NCBI GenBank assembly: GCA_021234155.1
Contig: JAJEKV010000005.1
Coordinates: forward strand, 7,122,216 to 7,186,215
Length of the DNA: 64,000 nucleotides
Direction of reading: 5' to 3'
Source of the DNA: Isoetes taiwanensis
Taxonomy: Eukaryota > Streptophyta > Lycopodiopsida > Isoetales > Isoetaceae
The notes under the pieces were generated by a model. That model was not told where the DNA came from and did not search any database. It was given only the letters and a program-made list of their open reading frames with translations. Positions 45,690 to 56,462 of the stretch are shown in pieces (the first letter of the stretch is position 1; each line of letters begins with the position of its first letter). The position numbers and the translations under genes were made by a program.

Positions 45690-46793
45690 GCATGATCCCT
45701 CCTACAGTCCAATGGAACTATGCCTCCTACATCCGTTATGCTCGCATGCTTGGTCCTGCCCATATAATGGTACTCTCTTTGTCTTTGCTACATTCAACGA
45801 TCGATTTTCTTGCTCCCCTTTTTTTGATAAAATTTTGATAGCTTGAAATGATGGCGTAAGAATAATGCAAAATGCAGGTTTGTCGATTGCATGCCCAACA
45901 ATCATGGCATTGGCGTAATTATAATAAAAGATTTGGGTCTAGCAAAACTACGAGAGATCATATGATTCCAAGTGGTATATATGTTAGGTAAGATGTGAAA
46001 TTAAGGCCGGATATAGACATTTTACGATTACTCGTTCCGATTTGGAGCTCACGAATAGAGGAGTGCCACATCCGTGGCGGCGACATGAAGCCCGGCGTAG
46101 TTTGAAGGGTTGCGAAAATCCAATATCACCGCGCAATTGGAAGTAAAAACTCTTGTCGGACGCCATCGTTGGTCCTGTGAACGGCATGTAAAATTAAAAA
46201 TTGGATATCCCGCACGAATTGAAAACAAATTTTGTTTAAGTAGAGCTTTCTATGCAATAACGTAGAAAAAAGCCCTTGAGAAACGTGATAACCAAACAAC
46301 TAGTACTAAGTAAAGCACATTCTCGTTGATTCCACATAATTTTGTCGGTTTAAGCACTTTAATCATTGGAACTAGGAAGGAAGTGCATGATGCACTAAAA
46401 GGTCAAAAGAATCGAGCTTGATGAAGATTTATGTTTTTAGGTCGATAGGGAAACGCATTGCACTGAAAAATGTGCAAGAATTTGAAGAAAAAGGCAAACC
46501 TTGACAGAGAGTTTGGGAGTATGGGGCCGGCAGACGAGCCAGAAGATCATGGCCCCGAAGATGAAGAGCAAGAAATAGACTAGAAAACTTATGCCACACA
46601 TACACCATTTACCAAACTGCCTTTTCTTTGCATTAGGCTGTTGTTCTTCTTCTTCAAGAATGGTGCCACCGGGCGTCCATTTGCTATAGCCCTTTTTAGC
46701 TCCTTTGAAAGAAACACCATCCGGCTGAGGAATTACTCTGCGTGATCCTGAAGAAGGAAGAAATGGAAGGCGTAATGGAGACGGATTTGCCAT
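45690..46793 (-). pseudogene. LEA-2 / NDR1-HIN1-like membrane protein, exon 3 disrupted
   Basis: Exon 1 (46793-46500, 98 codons from MANPSPLRL) has a basic/cytosolic N-part, one transmembrane helix (CGISFLVYFLLFIFGAMIFW) and 'RPHTPKLSVK', the junction typical of NHL proteins (TM followed by RPxxPxxSV). A phase-0 donor joins exon 2 (46174-46053), reading 'TSNCAVILDFRNPSNYAGLH', a LEA-2 beta-strand region; its GTGAGC donor leaves phase 2. Beyond it, pieces in LEA-2 order (FYQKKGSKK, NVAKTKRVPLYG, AGPSMRA, VGGIVPLD) lie at about 45860-45690 in at least three different frames, so exon 3 carries several indels. NHL proteins are membrane-anchored and linked to pathogen and stress responses. The first two exons look selected, the third broken; a recent pseudogene is likely. 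Confidence 0.6.
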
Positions 46794-46799
46794 TGCCGC

Positions 46800-47123
46800 T
46801 ACAAAGTCTCCGGCAAATGCATAGAGTAGAGCAGGGGATTGCTTCGAAAGCAAGAAAGCCTGTCGCCATTATTTATTTAATTTTCATTTATGCTTTTTTT
46901 TTCAAGGACAGGTGGCATGCTCACATCTTTTTCTGGCGAAAAAATATTAGGTTCAAACAAAAAACCCAACTGCATTATATATGTTTAGAAAACTATAATG
47001 GTTATCAAAGAATAAACTTGATTTTCAAACTAATTTTTATTCATAGAATTTACCGTATGATGAGGAAGTGGATGAGGATGTGATGGTGCTACTTGAAGCC
47101 TCAACCAAACTGCGAATGTTGAT
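46800..47123. other. Spacer between LEA-2 and RLK3, including the RLK3 tail relic
   Basis: 47043-47123 still matches the RLK1 C-terminal coding sequence on the minus strand (SLVEASSSTITSSSTSSS region) but lies past the RLK3 stop. Homology ends near 47043. Confidence 0.6.
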
Positions 47124-49445
47124 TCAATTACAATGTGAATTATAGGGAATAGTCTCTTTGCCTTCTAGCATTTTAACCACTGTAGACATGAAGGGCCTTA
47201 GTTTAGGATCTCGATTGGTGCAAAGAATGGAAACCTCAAGCATCCTCCTTGCTTCATTGACATGGAAGGAACCCTTTAATTTCTTATCCACAAACCCATT
47301 GTAGTCCCATATTTCTTGCATCTCCTTATAGCAGAGCTTATCACCAGAAAGAATTTCTAGTAGTACTACTCCAAAACTATAAACATCACTTTTGATGTCG
47401 ATTTCATCACCTTCACACAGTTCTGGTGACAAGTAACCTGGAGTTCCACGTACTGTGGTCATCAACACACCAGTTTCGCTTCTATCCACTAACCTAGAGA
47501 GTCCAAAATCAGCCACTTTGGGTCTAAGGTCTTCATCGAGTAAAATGTTTTGGGGCTTGACATCAAGGTGAAGGATTTTCTCGGGGCATTCTTCATGTAA
47601 ATATGCCAAGCCTTTGGCAGCTCCAATAGCTATTTCCATTCTATCTTCCCAGCGTAGTACCTTATCTCCCTTGCCCATTAGCCATTGGTCCAAAGTACCA
47701 TTGGCCATATACTCATAAACTAAAGCCCTTTTGGATTTTCTTGTGGCAAACCCGAGCAACTGGACTAAGTTTAAGTGCCTGACTTTACTCAGAATCGAGA
47801 TCTCTGCGTAAAAATGTGCTTCCTGAACTGATTCATGAAGAATCTTCACAGCAACGAATTTTCCACCTGCCAAAATTCCCTTGTACACAGTTCCAAAACC
47901 CCCTTTCCCTAAGCTTTCTGTGAAACCGCTAGTGATCTCATCCAATTCATGAAAGGAAAATTTTCTCAAACTTGACTCTGATAAACATGATAAGAGCTTG
48001 CAGTCTTCGGCATCGGATTCATCTTGATTTGTTCTCTTCTTTATACAGATTAAAATGGCCACCAAAAAGAGACAAACTGCTGCAATTGAACCAAGTGTGA
48101 TGCCTAGTATGAGGGGAGAAACCTGTTTGCTTGAATGAGAAACCTGTTTGCTTGGATATGGCGTACATACCTTAAAGAAGGCAACATAGCTTTGATTAGC
48201 GTAAAGAAGACTGTTTACCTTGTCAACCAAAAAACAAGAGCCCTGTTGCCTTTGATAAAATGCAGCTTTGCACGTGCTTGAATCTGCACAGCTTTTCCTG
48301 CAGATCTCTTCGTTGGTTCTACTTAAGCTGGGAATGGAACTGGGATTGTAATCAATCCCACCTTGTGTTTGCATTTCACAGCGGCCAGAATCATATTTGA
48401 GTTTGCAACCTGCTGCATTATTTTGAGTATCTAAAGGCTCTACATAAGGAGCGCCCAAGACGCATCCTGAGCAACTGCCATTTTCGCACAGCCCATATGA
48501 CCCACAAATATTTGGGATAATACAAGAATCAGCCCTTTGTGGAATCGAAATTTTATCATCATTCCACACTTTCGAGATTGAAAGGAACCCGTTATCCAGA
48601 CTTGCAAAAGCAACATACTCTGCTGCTACAACAGATAAGCTCAGGATCTGAGCAAGAACTGGTGCTCCGCCACAGTCAACCCAATTGTTCCTCAGGTAGC
48701 CACTCTCAGAGACATTAACCACATCTGAACGGATCTGAATGTACGCTCCTGATCTGTCACAACATAGTGCAGCAAAAACTGAAGAATTTGAAGAAGTAGT
48801 TGCAACGCTCCAATTCTTATATGCATATTGAATGTTGTAAGAAAGGGAGGCACCAGCAGAGTCAAATTGAAAGCTATAATTTCCATTCACAAGCCTGTTA
48901 CCATTTCTCAAAACCTGGCCACAAACAAGGCAGTTTGTTGGGCTATCAAAACTGCTCCAAACAGACTTATTGTGCCCATTTACAAGCTGCATATAACCAT
49001 CCTTGCTGATCTGGAGTTTGGTAACATGAGGTGCAGATATAGACCATTCTGGAACTTGCTTTTCATTTTCCAACACTAGGTCTCCATTCTGATGTAAGCT
49101 AATGCTGGAATTTTGCCCCAGTTTTATATCAACTGACCAAATTAGCTGCACGTTGCTGTTATCCCAGAGCACTATGGACAATCGCCAGTAGTGCAGATCA
49201 TCTTCTATTTGTGTGAAAACCAACCAGTACCATGTATCCACGTTTTGAGTCCTGCTTTTCACAGCAAGCGAGGTTTCTATAATTTTTGCTTCGTAAGACA
49301 TTACGAAACTCCAGCCCAGTCCTACAGAGTCTGTGTAATCGGAATCATCATAGCAGCAGCATTGGTTGGAGCATTGGGAGGAATTATAGCAGTAGCATGT
49401 GGAGGAGGCTAAGAAAAGGAATACAATGAGCAGAGCTATATTCAT
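47124..49445 (-). CDS. RLK3: G-type lectin S-receptor-like Ser/Thr kinase, open, C-terminally truncated
   Basis: 773 codons from MNIALLIVFLFLASS (signal peptide; chosen by alignment with RLK1, although the frame is open for 53 more codons upstream to 49604). Domains match RLK1: bulb lectin, EGF-like (CGSYGLCENGSCSGC), PAN-like, TM, and a non-RD kinase (GKGGFG, HLDVKPQN, DFG, GTPGYLSPE). Just after the signal peptide there is an extra Cys-rich insert (SSQCSNQCCCYDDSD) also seen in RLK2 but not RLK1, so RLK2 and RLK3 are the closer pair. A stop at 47124-47126 replaces an Arg codon of RLK1 and removes the last 37 residues. One codon is lost just before helix C (EAHFYAE for EAQDFYAE), keeping the frame. 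The kinase core is complete, so activity is plausible. Confidence 0.88.
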   Translation of the reverse strand: MNIALLIVFLFLASSTCYCYNSSQCSNQCCCYDDSDYTDSVGLGWSFVMSYEAKIIETSLAVKSRTQNVDTWYWLVFTQIEDDLHYWRLSIVLWDNSNVQLIWSVDIKLGQNSSISLHQNGDLVLENEKQVPEWSISAPHVTKLQISKDGYMQLVNGHNKSVWSSFDSPTNCLVCGQVLRNGNRLVNGNYSFQFDSAGASLSYNIQYAYKNWSVATTSSNSSVFAALCCDRSGAYIQIRSDVVNVSESGYLRNNWVDCGGAPVLAQILSLSVVAAEYVAFASLDNGFLSISKVWNDDKISIPQRADSCIIPNICGSYGLCENGSCSGCVLGAPYVEPLDTQNNAAGCKLKYDSGRCEMQTQGGIDYNPSSIPSLSRTNEEICRKSCADSSTCKAAFYQRQQGSCFLVDKVNSLLYANQSYVAFFKVCTPYPSKQVSHSSKQVSPLILGITLGSIAAVCLFLVAILICIKKRTNQDESDAEDCKLLSCLSESSLRKFSFHELDEITSGFTESLGKGGFGTVYKGILAGGKFVAVKILHESVQEAHFYAEISILSKVRHLNLVQLLGFATRKSKRALVYEYMANGTLDQWLMGKGDKVLRWEDRMEIAIGAAKGLAYLHEECPEKILHLDVKPQNILLDEDLRPKVADFGLSRLVDRSETGVLMTTVRGTPGYLSPELCEGDEIDIKSDVYSFGVVLLEILSGDKLCYKEMQEIWDYNGFVDKKLKGSFHVNEARRMLEVSILCTNRDPKLRPFMSTVVKMLEGKETIPYNSHCN

Positions 49446-49912
49446 GTTTGCAAATGCCAAAAGATTTTGTTTGAAGGATGGAATGAGTGGAGCTTGGAAG
49501 GACCTATCAAACACAATTGCAATCACATCGGCCATGCTGAAGAATCTGTGACCACGAATCCGGCTGCACAAAGGTATTTTCTGTGACCACGAATCTGTGA
49601 CCACAGAACCGGTTGCACAAAGGTATTTGGAAAATCAAATTATGCAAGGAAGGAACAACCTGGATTTTCGTCTTCTTCATAGAGGTCTGATGGGAGGACA
49701 AGGAGATAGGGAAATGGAGGAATAAAGAAACAAGATACAATTCGAAGCTGTGTGATGATTTCTGCTATATATCTGCTATTTGATCGAAACAGAAGCGGCT
49801 TCCTTGCATGTGAATGCAATGAACCGCCTGCTTCTGAACATGGGCCGCTGCCCATGAACAGCGACAGCGCAAGCCGCTTATGGCCACCGATGGAACGCCG
49901 GGCCGATGGAAT

Positions 49913-50070
49913 ATTTAAATTGATATCAGTTTCTTTGATAGTTTGTTCCAAATATATTTTGCCATTCATTTTTTACCGTCTGTTATTATGGCCTGTTGGC
50001 AAATAGATAGAGGATCTGTTTTATAGTGCATAAAGATGGACGGCAAAGAATCACATCTACAACTCGTGAG
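49913..50070 (+). repeat. Module A fragment upstream of RLK3
   Basis: It starts TTTAAATTGATATCAG, continues through TGCCATTCATTTTTTACCGT, and stops after ATCTACAACTCGTGA at about 50070. There it joins sequence (GAATGAGTGGAGCTTAGAAG) that in RLK2 lies immediately upstream of the ATG, in inverted order. A rearrangement therefore occurred here. Confidence 0.8.
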
Positions 50071-50244
50071 AATGAGTGGAGCTTAGAAGGACCTGTCAAA
50101 CACAGAATGCCACACTAAATCAGGCTGGCAAATACGTCAAGGTAGGTAGATGAGCATTCCGTCATTTTCTTGATTCATTCTTCTCCAGAATGACAAATGG
50201 GTTCAGCAAACCTGTAGAATCCGGTCAGAAGCTGACCTTGACGT

Positions 50245-50373
50245 CGTAGAACGGAATGGGGTCACCCATTCTTGCTTCCCTCTGACCTGCAGAATCCAGT
50301 CGCTCCTACACGGCGCTCCCGGATTCTGCAGGTCAGGGGGAAGCAAGAATGGCTTCCCCCATTCCGTTCTACA
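50245..50373. repeat. Inverted repeat, arms 53 bp
   Basis: The left arm 50245-50297 (GTAGAACGGAATGGGG..CCTGCAGAATCC) pairs with the right arm 50321-50373 (GGATTCTGCAGG..CATTCCGTTCTAC), with a 23-bp loop. Probably a small foldback/MITE. Confidence 0.85.
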
Positions 50374-50522
50374 TCACATGGGGCTCGGGCACTGGCACGC
50401 TTGTTAATTAGGGATATGGTTCCCCCCACTGCCCAAGCCCCAAGTAAGGGCTACAAGGGCACCTTATGGGCAAGCTAGTGCCCGAGCCCTACGTAAGAGC
50501 GTCGTATCCTACATAAAGATAA

Positions 50523-50760
50523 GATAGAAGCAATTAGGGCCGTTAGATTGGGGGAAGTGTCCATGTCGCAAGATCTTAAGGATAGAAAGATGAGACATTA
50601 CTAATGGAGAAGTTAGAAGTAATTAGAGTAGTTAGATTGGAGGATGGTAGCCACTTTTGAAATTTAAGAGATGGAAGAGAGAGATTAGAAGCAATTAGAG
50701 CCATCAAATTGGAGGACGGTGGCCACGTGGCAAGATCTTAGAAATAGGAAGGGAAAACAA
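50523..50760. repeat. Three tandem copies of a unit of about 80 bp
   Basis: GAAGCAATTAGRGCC.TYA.ATTGG followed by GG..GTGGCCA..TGGCAAGATCTTA occurs at about 50527, 50617 and 50688. The copies are diverged. Confidence 0.7.
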
Positions 50761-51660
50761 TATAGAAACAGGGTCGCATAGATTTCCTGGCGTTCTGCTA
50801 CTGACACGTGTCAGCCCTCTACAATCCGGAATGGAAGTTGGGTCTTCCAATTCCGGATGACTGGCTAACCAGGTAACCGTTGTCTGTTTCAATCAATGTT
50901 TTTTAACAAAATTAACAAACACAACAACTCAAACAAGATTTAAAACTGGGACGCTGCATTACAGTTAAACAGTACAACAGAGTTTGGAACTGGATTTTAA
51001 TCACTGCCATCCACTAAACACTTAACAACAGAGAGTTTGAAACAGAGTTTAGAAGAGTACAAATACGTCCTCTGTTGCACACACAAAGAATTCATCTCCT
51101 GCAATGCGAAAAATAAACTGCTGAAGCAGTTGAAAGTCCGACAAATGCAGGACCGCTCAATCCAGCAGAAATCCAACTTGGTTTGATCCAAAAGGGAACC
51201 AAAAATAACAAATCAAAACCTGATGAAACCAAAGATAACGAATCAAAACCTTGACAGATCTGCGTGCAAAAACAGGAGGGCAAGAACTTCGAAAAAAAGA
51301 AAAGGTCGTCATAGGATCTAACCTGCAAACGCTGCCATGAACCCTTAACAAAAGAAATAGATAGATTTCCTCACATTATTCGCCTTTGAGCTTCTGCGCC
51401 TGCTTGAAGTTAGCTCGGAAAGGATCTTACAAAGGGGCGCTACTCTGCCGCTCAAGCGCTCCGACAAAAACAGAGGATAGAAAAACCCCAAAATCAAGAA
51501 AACCCCCCAACCTAAGCGCTTCCATCGCTGCAAACAGAGCCTCCATAGCCAAAAAATAGATCAAAAACAAAGATTAGGATGCACAGGCCGCCTTTGGACG
51601 CCTCAACGGAGCAGAGAAAGGGGAGCAATTTTGCTCCCCTGTTTCTATATTGATGGGAAA
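50761..51660. other. Intergenic, no gene recognised
   Basis: I see no frame with a recognisable domain. The sequence leads into the inverted repeat at 51663. Confidence 0.25.
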
Positions 51661-51662
51661 AA

Positions 51663-51762
51663 GAAATGGGTTCCCCTTTTCCGGTTCAGCCGGTGACCCG
51701 CTCCCGGCTATCGCCGGTCGCGGGACCCCACCGGCTGAACCGGAAAAGGGGACCCCATTTCC
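51663..51762. repeat. Inverted repeat with GC-rich core
   Basis: Arms of about 35 bp (AAATGGG.TCCCCTTTTCCGG then TTCAGCCGGTG, and the reverse complement ending GGGGACCCCATTT) enclose a further self-complementary core (CTCCCGGCTATCGCCGG). Confidence 0.85.
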
Positions 51763-51846
51763 TTTCCCCCATACATCATAGAACCAAGCCTTAAAGTTGA
51801 ACATTGCAATGCCATCCACCAGTTTTTGTTTTTTATTTTGCCAACA

Positions 51847-51864
51847 AATGAAAGGCAAGATGAT

Positions 51865-51895
<31 letters not shown>

Positions 51896-53058
51896 TTCAA
51901 CTGAAAGGCTCTCACAAATGTCATTCTTCCATTGAATTGAATGACAACCTTTAAAAAAAAGATATTTTTACTAATTTTATACATTTTCTTTGTCAATACT
52001 CATTGCATGCATGTAATTGCATGGAACAATGGAAGAAAATTCAAATTGGTCATTGTCAATTGGCCAATACCATTTAATAATGATTCTGGGAATCTACTAG
52101 GAAAAAGTAGAAGATTTAAATTGGTCATTGTCAATTGGCCAATACCATTAAATAATGATCCTACCAACATTGAAAAAAGGAATCCACTAGGAAAAAGTTT
52201 CACCACCAACACTATTTGCCACATTTTTTTTTTCATCCTTGATCCCATTGTTTCTATCCTGCGGCCAGATGCTACCAGTGACTCATTGTTCTAAGAAAAT
52301 AAGGTGCTAAGCCACTATAGGTTGCCCTTGCAACTGTGTTGTAGATGGAGGCTTCTTTGACAAGCAAAAAAGTTGCACACACAGAGAATTCTTTCACAAA
52401 TTCACCATCTGCTCCAAAAACATGCTTCACACCTACAATAGTCACGAGAGTAATGAAAGGCAAGATAAAAAAAAAAAAAAAAAAAAAAAAAATGCCATTC
52501 AACTTGAAAGGCTCTCACAAATGTCATTCTTCCATTGAATGACAACCTTTTAAAAAAAAGGTACTTTGTAGTATATATTTTTATTAATTTTATACATTTT
52601 CTTTGTCAATACTGATTGAATGCATTAATTGCATGGAACAATGCAAGAAAATTTAAATTCGTCATTGTCAATTGGCCAATACCATTAAATAATGATCCTG
52701 CGAATCTACTAGGAAAAAGTAGAAGATTCAAATTGGTCATCGTCAATTGGCCAATACCATTAAATAATGATCCTACAAACATTGAAAAAAGGAATCTACT
52801 AAGAAAAAGTTTCACGACCAACACTATTTGCCACATTTTATTTCATCCTTGATCCCATTGTTTCTATCCCGCAGCCAGACGCTACCAGTGACTCATTCTT
52901 CTAAGAAAATAAGATGCTAAGACACTATAGGCCCTTGCAACTGCGTTGTAGATGGAACCTTCTTTGAGAAGCAAAAAAGTTGAACATACAAAGAATGCTT
53001 CCAAAAATTCACCATCTGCTCCAAAAACATGCTTCTCAACTACAGTAGCCATGAGAGT
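51847..53058. repeat. Tandem duplication of a unit of about 605 bp, each with a long poly-A run
   Basis: Copy 1 is about 51847-52451 and copy 2 about 52452-53058. Both begin ATGAAAGGCAAGAT then A(24-26), and share CTCACAAATGTCATTCTTCC, GATCCCATTGTTTCTATCC and CACCATCTGCTCCAAAAACA. Each unit holds two internal copies of GGTCATTGTCAATTGGCCAA. On the minus strand both contain a matching coding-like stretch (KHVFGADGEF, then 'SIYN.VARA'), so a gene exon of unknown family is included. Confidence 0.8.
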
Positions 53059-53103
53059 AACAAGCCCAACACGTGATGTGGAATACCAGTTGTTGCCTCT
53101 GCT

Positions 53104-53447
53104 GTTTAAATCGATATCAGTTTCTTTGATAGTTTGTTTCCAATATATTTTGCCATTCATTTTTTACCGTCTGTTATTATGGCCTGTGGGGATAGAGGAT
53201 CTGTTTTGTAGTGCATAAAGATGGACGACAAAGAATCACATCTACAACTCGTGATTATAATCTCCAGCTGGAGTGTGAATTTGGGTTGCCCGCTGTAATG
53301 GCTTCGCTTCCAACAGAGTGTAATCACTTTGTGATCTTCTAACTTATATACATAAAGAACTTGTTTTATAGTGAATAAATAGGCATCGGAAAGAATCACT
53401 AGAATACCAGTCAGTTGCCTCTGCAAAGCTTCCGTTATTATGGCATT
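53104..53447 (+). repeat. Module A, array unit 1
   Basis: From TTTAAATCGATATCAG to CTTCCGTTATTATGGCATT. This copy is closest to the RLK-associated copies (TCGATATCAG; the others in the array have TCGATTTCAG). Confidence 0.85.
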
Positions 53448-54338
53448 CCCCTAATGGGTAGTTCACATGAAGAAGAGAAGGCCCTGTGCTGAGTTCTAGC
53501 GGAGTCATCACTGATAAAAAAAATTCAGTGCTGCCTCAGCTACGCAAGTTGGATCTTGTGACGGCTGATTTTCCAAAACGGGGCTGAAAATTTTTGCCTC
53601 AACTCATGTTCAGCAGTTTTTAAGCCAGCCCTTCACACTTCATCCATGTGAACCCAGCATAAAAAAGTGAGGTTAACCTTACGTTTTGTCCTACAAAATT
53701 TGTCAATGTCTAGATATTGTTGACATGAGTAGGACATGCTGGTCTAAAAAAGAGGGATTGAATTGGACTTTGTCCTACTAGTTTTTGAAGAGGAGGACTT
53801 TGTCCTGCTCTCTTCAAGTGGAGAAGGGTTTTGTTTCTAACTTATCTTAGATGTAAATAGAAATTCAACTTTTAAATATTAACCAAACAAAACCTTTGCT
53901 TTTAAATAAAATAAATAAAATCAACTTTTTTATTCTGGACCCTCTCATTTTCCCTTTTTTCCCCTTCTCGACCTCTGATTCCATTCCGTCCATATGGCCG
54001 AATAAGGCACGCCACCACAACCCATATGTTGAAATTTGGAAAAGGATGTCAAATTGTCAAATATACAATGCTACGCAAGACCATCTTGTATGAAATGTTT
54101 ATGAAAGTTTTTGCCACATCAAAACATTGCGGTTTTTTTTTATGAGATCTCATTATCTTTGCCAAGAATGTTTTCTTTTAACAAAATTGTTTCATAAAAT
54201 TTCGAACCTTGTTAACAATCTGGGTTTTTTTTCTGCATTAACCACTTTTTGTCCGGATTAATACCTGGCTCATATCAGGATTAACCACACCACCACGATG
54301 ACATCGGATGTCCAGATTAACTATCCTCCTATCACTAC

Positions 54339-55127
54339 CAAGGAAAAAATTAAGCATACTATATATTTTTTCATAAAAAATGGTTTAGCTATTTTTCAAA
54401 ATTTTACAATATTTTATGATATATGTTTGGCTAAAGTTATTATTATTATTACATTTATATGTATTTGGACTTGGCGAAACTTTTGAATTATGTACTATAG
54501 CAAAAAATGTAAATTAAATTCTATGGCTTTAGATATATTGTACTACAATTACAAATAATAATCAACAATCAAGGAACATACAATAATATCAGAAAACTTT
54601 TAACAGAAGCTCAAACATAGCTTATAACATCTATAGTCTGAACTACATTCAATGCAATGATACCTTCTAGATATAGTGATCAAATTGCACTTATCTCTAA
54701 CCCTTGAAGGAAGATGTTCTGCAACCAACTCGGGCATCTAGAAGGATATTGACCATCTCTTACAATTCTTTTTTGAAGATGCATATGTGGTATATGTAAT
54801 AAAAATTTATAGTTTGAAAAACTACTATCACTGATGATATTAGGTGGGGATGTGTAAAAGTCTATAATAAGAATTCATTTTTGTTTGGCTATTAATGACT
54901 TAATATATAAATATTGTAATATAAAGAAAGGCTAATCCCTTTTTCTCTAAGGAAAAGGGTAGAAATAGTTTGGCTAATCCTGAAAAAATAATAGAGTACT
55001 TGTTTTAACTATGGCTATTTTTTATTTTAATTTTTAAAACCTCCCTTCATAAAATTCGCCGCAAAAATTGTCTAGACCCCCTAAAAAATCGCCATTTGGC
55101 TATTAATAGCCACTAATTTTTTCTATG
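54339..55127. mobile_element. hAT-like non-autonomous insertion, 789 bp, 8-bp TSD
   Basis: The insertion is bracketed by the 8-bp direct repeat ATCACTAC (54331-54338 and 55128-55135). Ends are CAAGGAAAAAATTA (left) and TAATTTTTTCTATG (right), inverted repeats matching at 12 of 14 positions. Units 2, 3 and 4 have the uninterrupted site CTATCACTACAAGAGAATGG, giving three paralogous empty sites. Eight-bp TSDs and CA-starting TIRs identify the hAT superfamily. The interior is AT-rich and non-coding. It inserted exactly inside the CACTA terminus, splitting it. Confidence 0.88.
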
Positions 55128-55129
55128 AT

Positions 55130-55430
55130 CACTACAAGAGAATGGTAGTTAAGCATCAGATTAGTCGCCAGATTCACTAAAAAGACTGTGCATGATGTAT
55201 ATACTGACGAACGCCCTCACGCTTATAATGGCGCTTTTGCGTCATAAAAATGCCACCTTATTCATCAGAGATATTGTCAAAGTTTTTGTTAGAACTGATT
55301 TGTCATCATATTCGTCAAAGGGAGTGTCAGTTTTGCGTCAGAAAGTAGCGTCAGATATTTCGTCATACATATTGTCAGACATTTCATCATTCCTTGCATA
55401 AAAAGAAAACGACAGAAATATCCTTAGGAA
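55130..55430 (+). mobile_element. CACTA transposon terminus with subterminal CGTCAG repeats, unit 1
   Basis: CACTACAAGAGAATGG matches the CACTACAAGAAAA-type TIR of plant En/Spm elements. Over the next 300 bp the motif CGTCA/TGTCA or its complement recurs about a dozen times (e.g. GCGTCAGA, TCGTCATA), typical of CACTA subterminal repeats. The opposite terminus was not found. Confidence 0.75.
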
Positions 55431-55615
55431 ATTCGATATTTAGACATTAAAATCTTAGGGTCTGTCTTGGCTCTAGGGCAAGATGACTAAGGATATAGGG
55501 TTTATTTTGGATCTGGATGAGGATGGTATCTGCCTACGGCTGTGGTGACGTTGGTACCTGCCTACGGCTATGTGATATGCTCGAAACAAGAAATGCAATG
55601 CTTTTTTAGGCGGAT

Positions 55616-56077
55616 ATGGAAAATTCAAAAGCTGATATCAAGCTCTTTATAGCAAATGTTCATATATGGAATAGAGCGCATGGTCGAGGTGTAAGGTTCG
55701 TGGGCTTTAATAACCACATTGCTGGCAACGGTTCTTATGCTCTATATGTTGAAGATTTGATCTATGGAAGGAAACAGAATGGTAAAATGTGCTCTGCTCC
55801 ATTTTCTTGCATAAAAGCGAGTTCCATGGAGATATCTGCAGCAATGGCTCAAGTGCAAACGATGCCAAAAATGGACAACTTCTGGATGGCAAGGCGACAT
55901 TTCTCAGGTCTATTTTATGTTTTAATATCAACTAGATATTCTAGATATTCTTACATTCAAGGAAAAATTTTGTGGTTATTTTGTGGCTATCCCGGAAGCT
56001 ATGTTATGGAATACAATTTTATAGGATAAATATAAATGCAGGGTAATGTTATGTGTTGTTTCAGGCCAGAAATATTG
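55616..56077 (+). other. Exon-like module, unit 1 (two putative exons)
   Basis: Exon a (55616-55907) encodes about 97 residues beginning MENSKADIKLFIANVHIW and ending 'MDNFWMARRHFSG' at a CAG|GT donor. After about 155 bp, a TTTCAG acceptor (56064) leads to exon b, which reads QKY then stop. Copies in units 2 and 4 (about 59276-59588, 62788-63085) share the second half exactly in frame (MCSAPFSCIKASSMEISAAM) but are shifted in the first half by indels. Family not recognised; possibly a host gene fragment carried in the CACTA-related unit. Confidence 0.4.
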
Positions 56078-56109
56078 AGCCATTGGTGATTGCAGTTGTT
56101 AGTTGCCTC

Positions 56110-56462
56110 TGGTGTTTAAATCGATTTCAGTTTCTTTGATAATTTGTTTCCAATATATTTTGCCATTCATTCTTTTACCGTCTATTACTATGGCCTGTCG
56201 GCAAATAGATAGAGGATATGTTTTGTAGTGCAAAAGATGGACGGCAAAAAATCACATCTATAACTCGTGATTATAATCTCCAGCTGGACTGTGAATTTGG
56301 GTTGCCCGCTGTAATGGCTTGGCTTCCGACAGACTGTAATCACTTTGTGATCTTCTAACTTATGTACATAAAGAACTTGTTTTATAGTGAATAAATAGGC
56401 ATCGGAAAGAATCACTAGAATACCAGTCAGTTGCCTCTGCAAAGCTTCCGTTATTATGGCAT
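56110..56462 (+). repeat. Module A, array unit 2
   Basis: Full-length, with the TCGATTTCAG variant, ending CTTCCGTTATTATGGCATT. It is followed by a C11/A20 homopolymer junction (56507-56538) before block B. Confidence 0.85.

Noticed and set aside
53195-53215. TTTTGTAGTG in module A as the missing right-hand CACTA terminus
   Set aside because: Only the last eight bases agree; the following TIR bases (CTCTTG side) do not match CACTACAAGAGAATGG, and it also occurs upstream of RLK2, away from any CACTA end.
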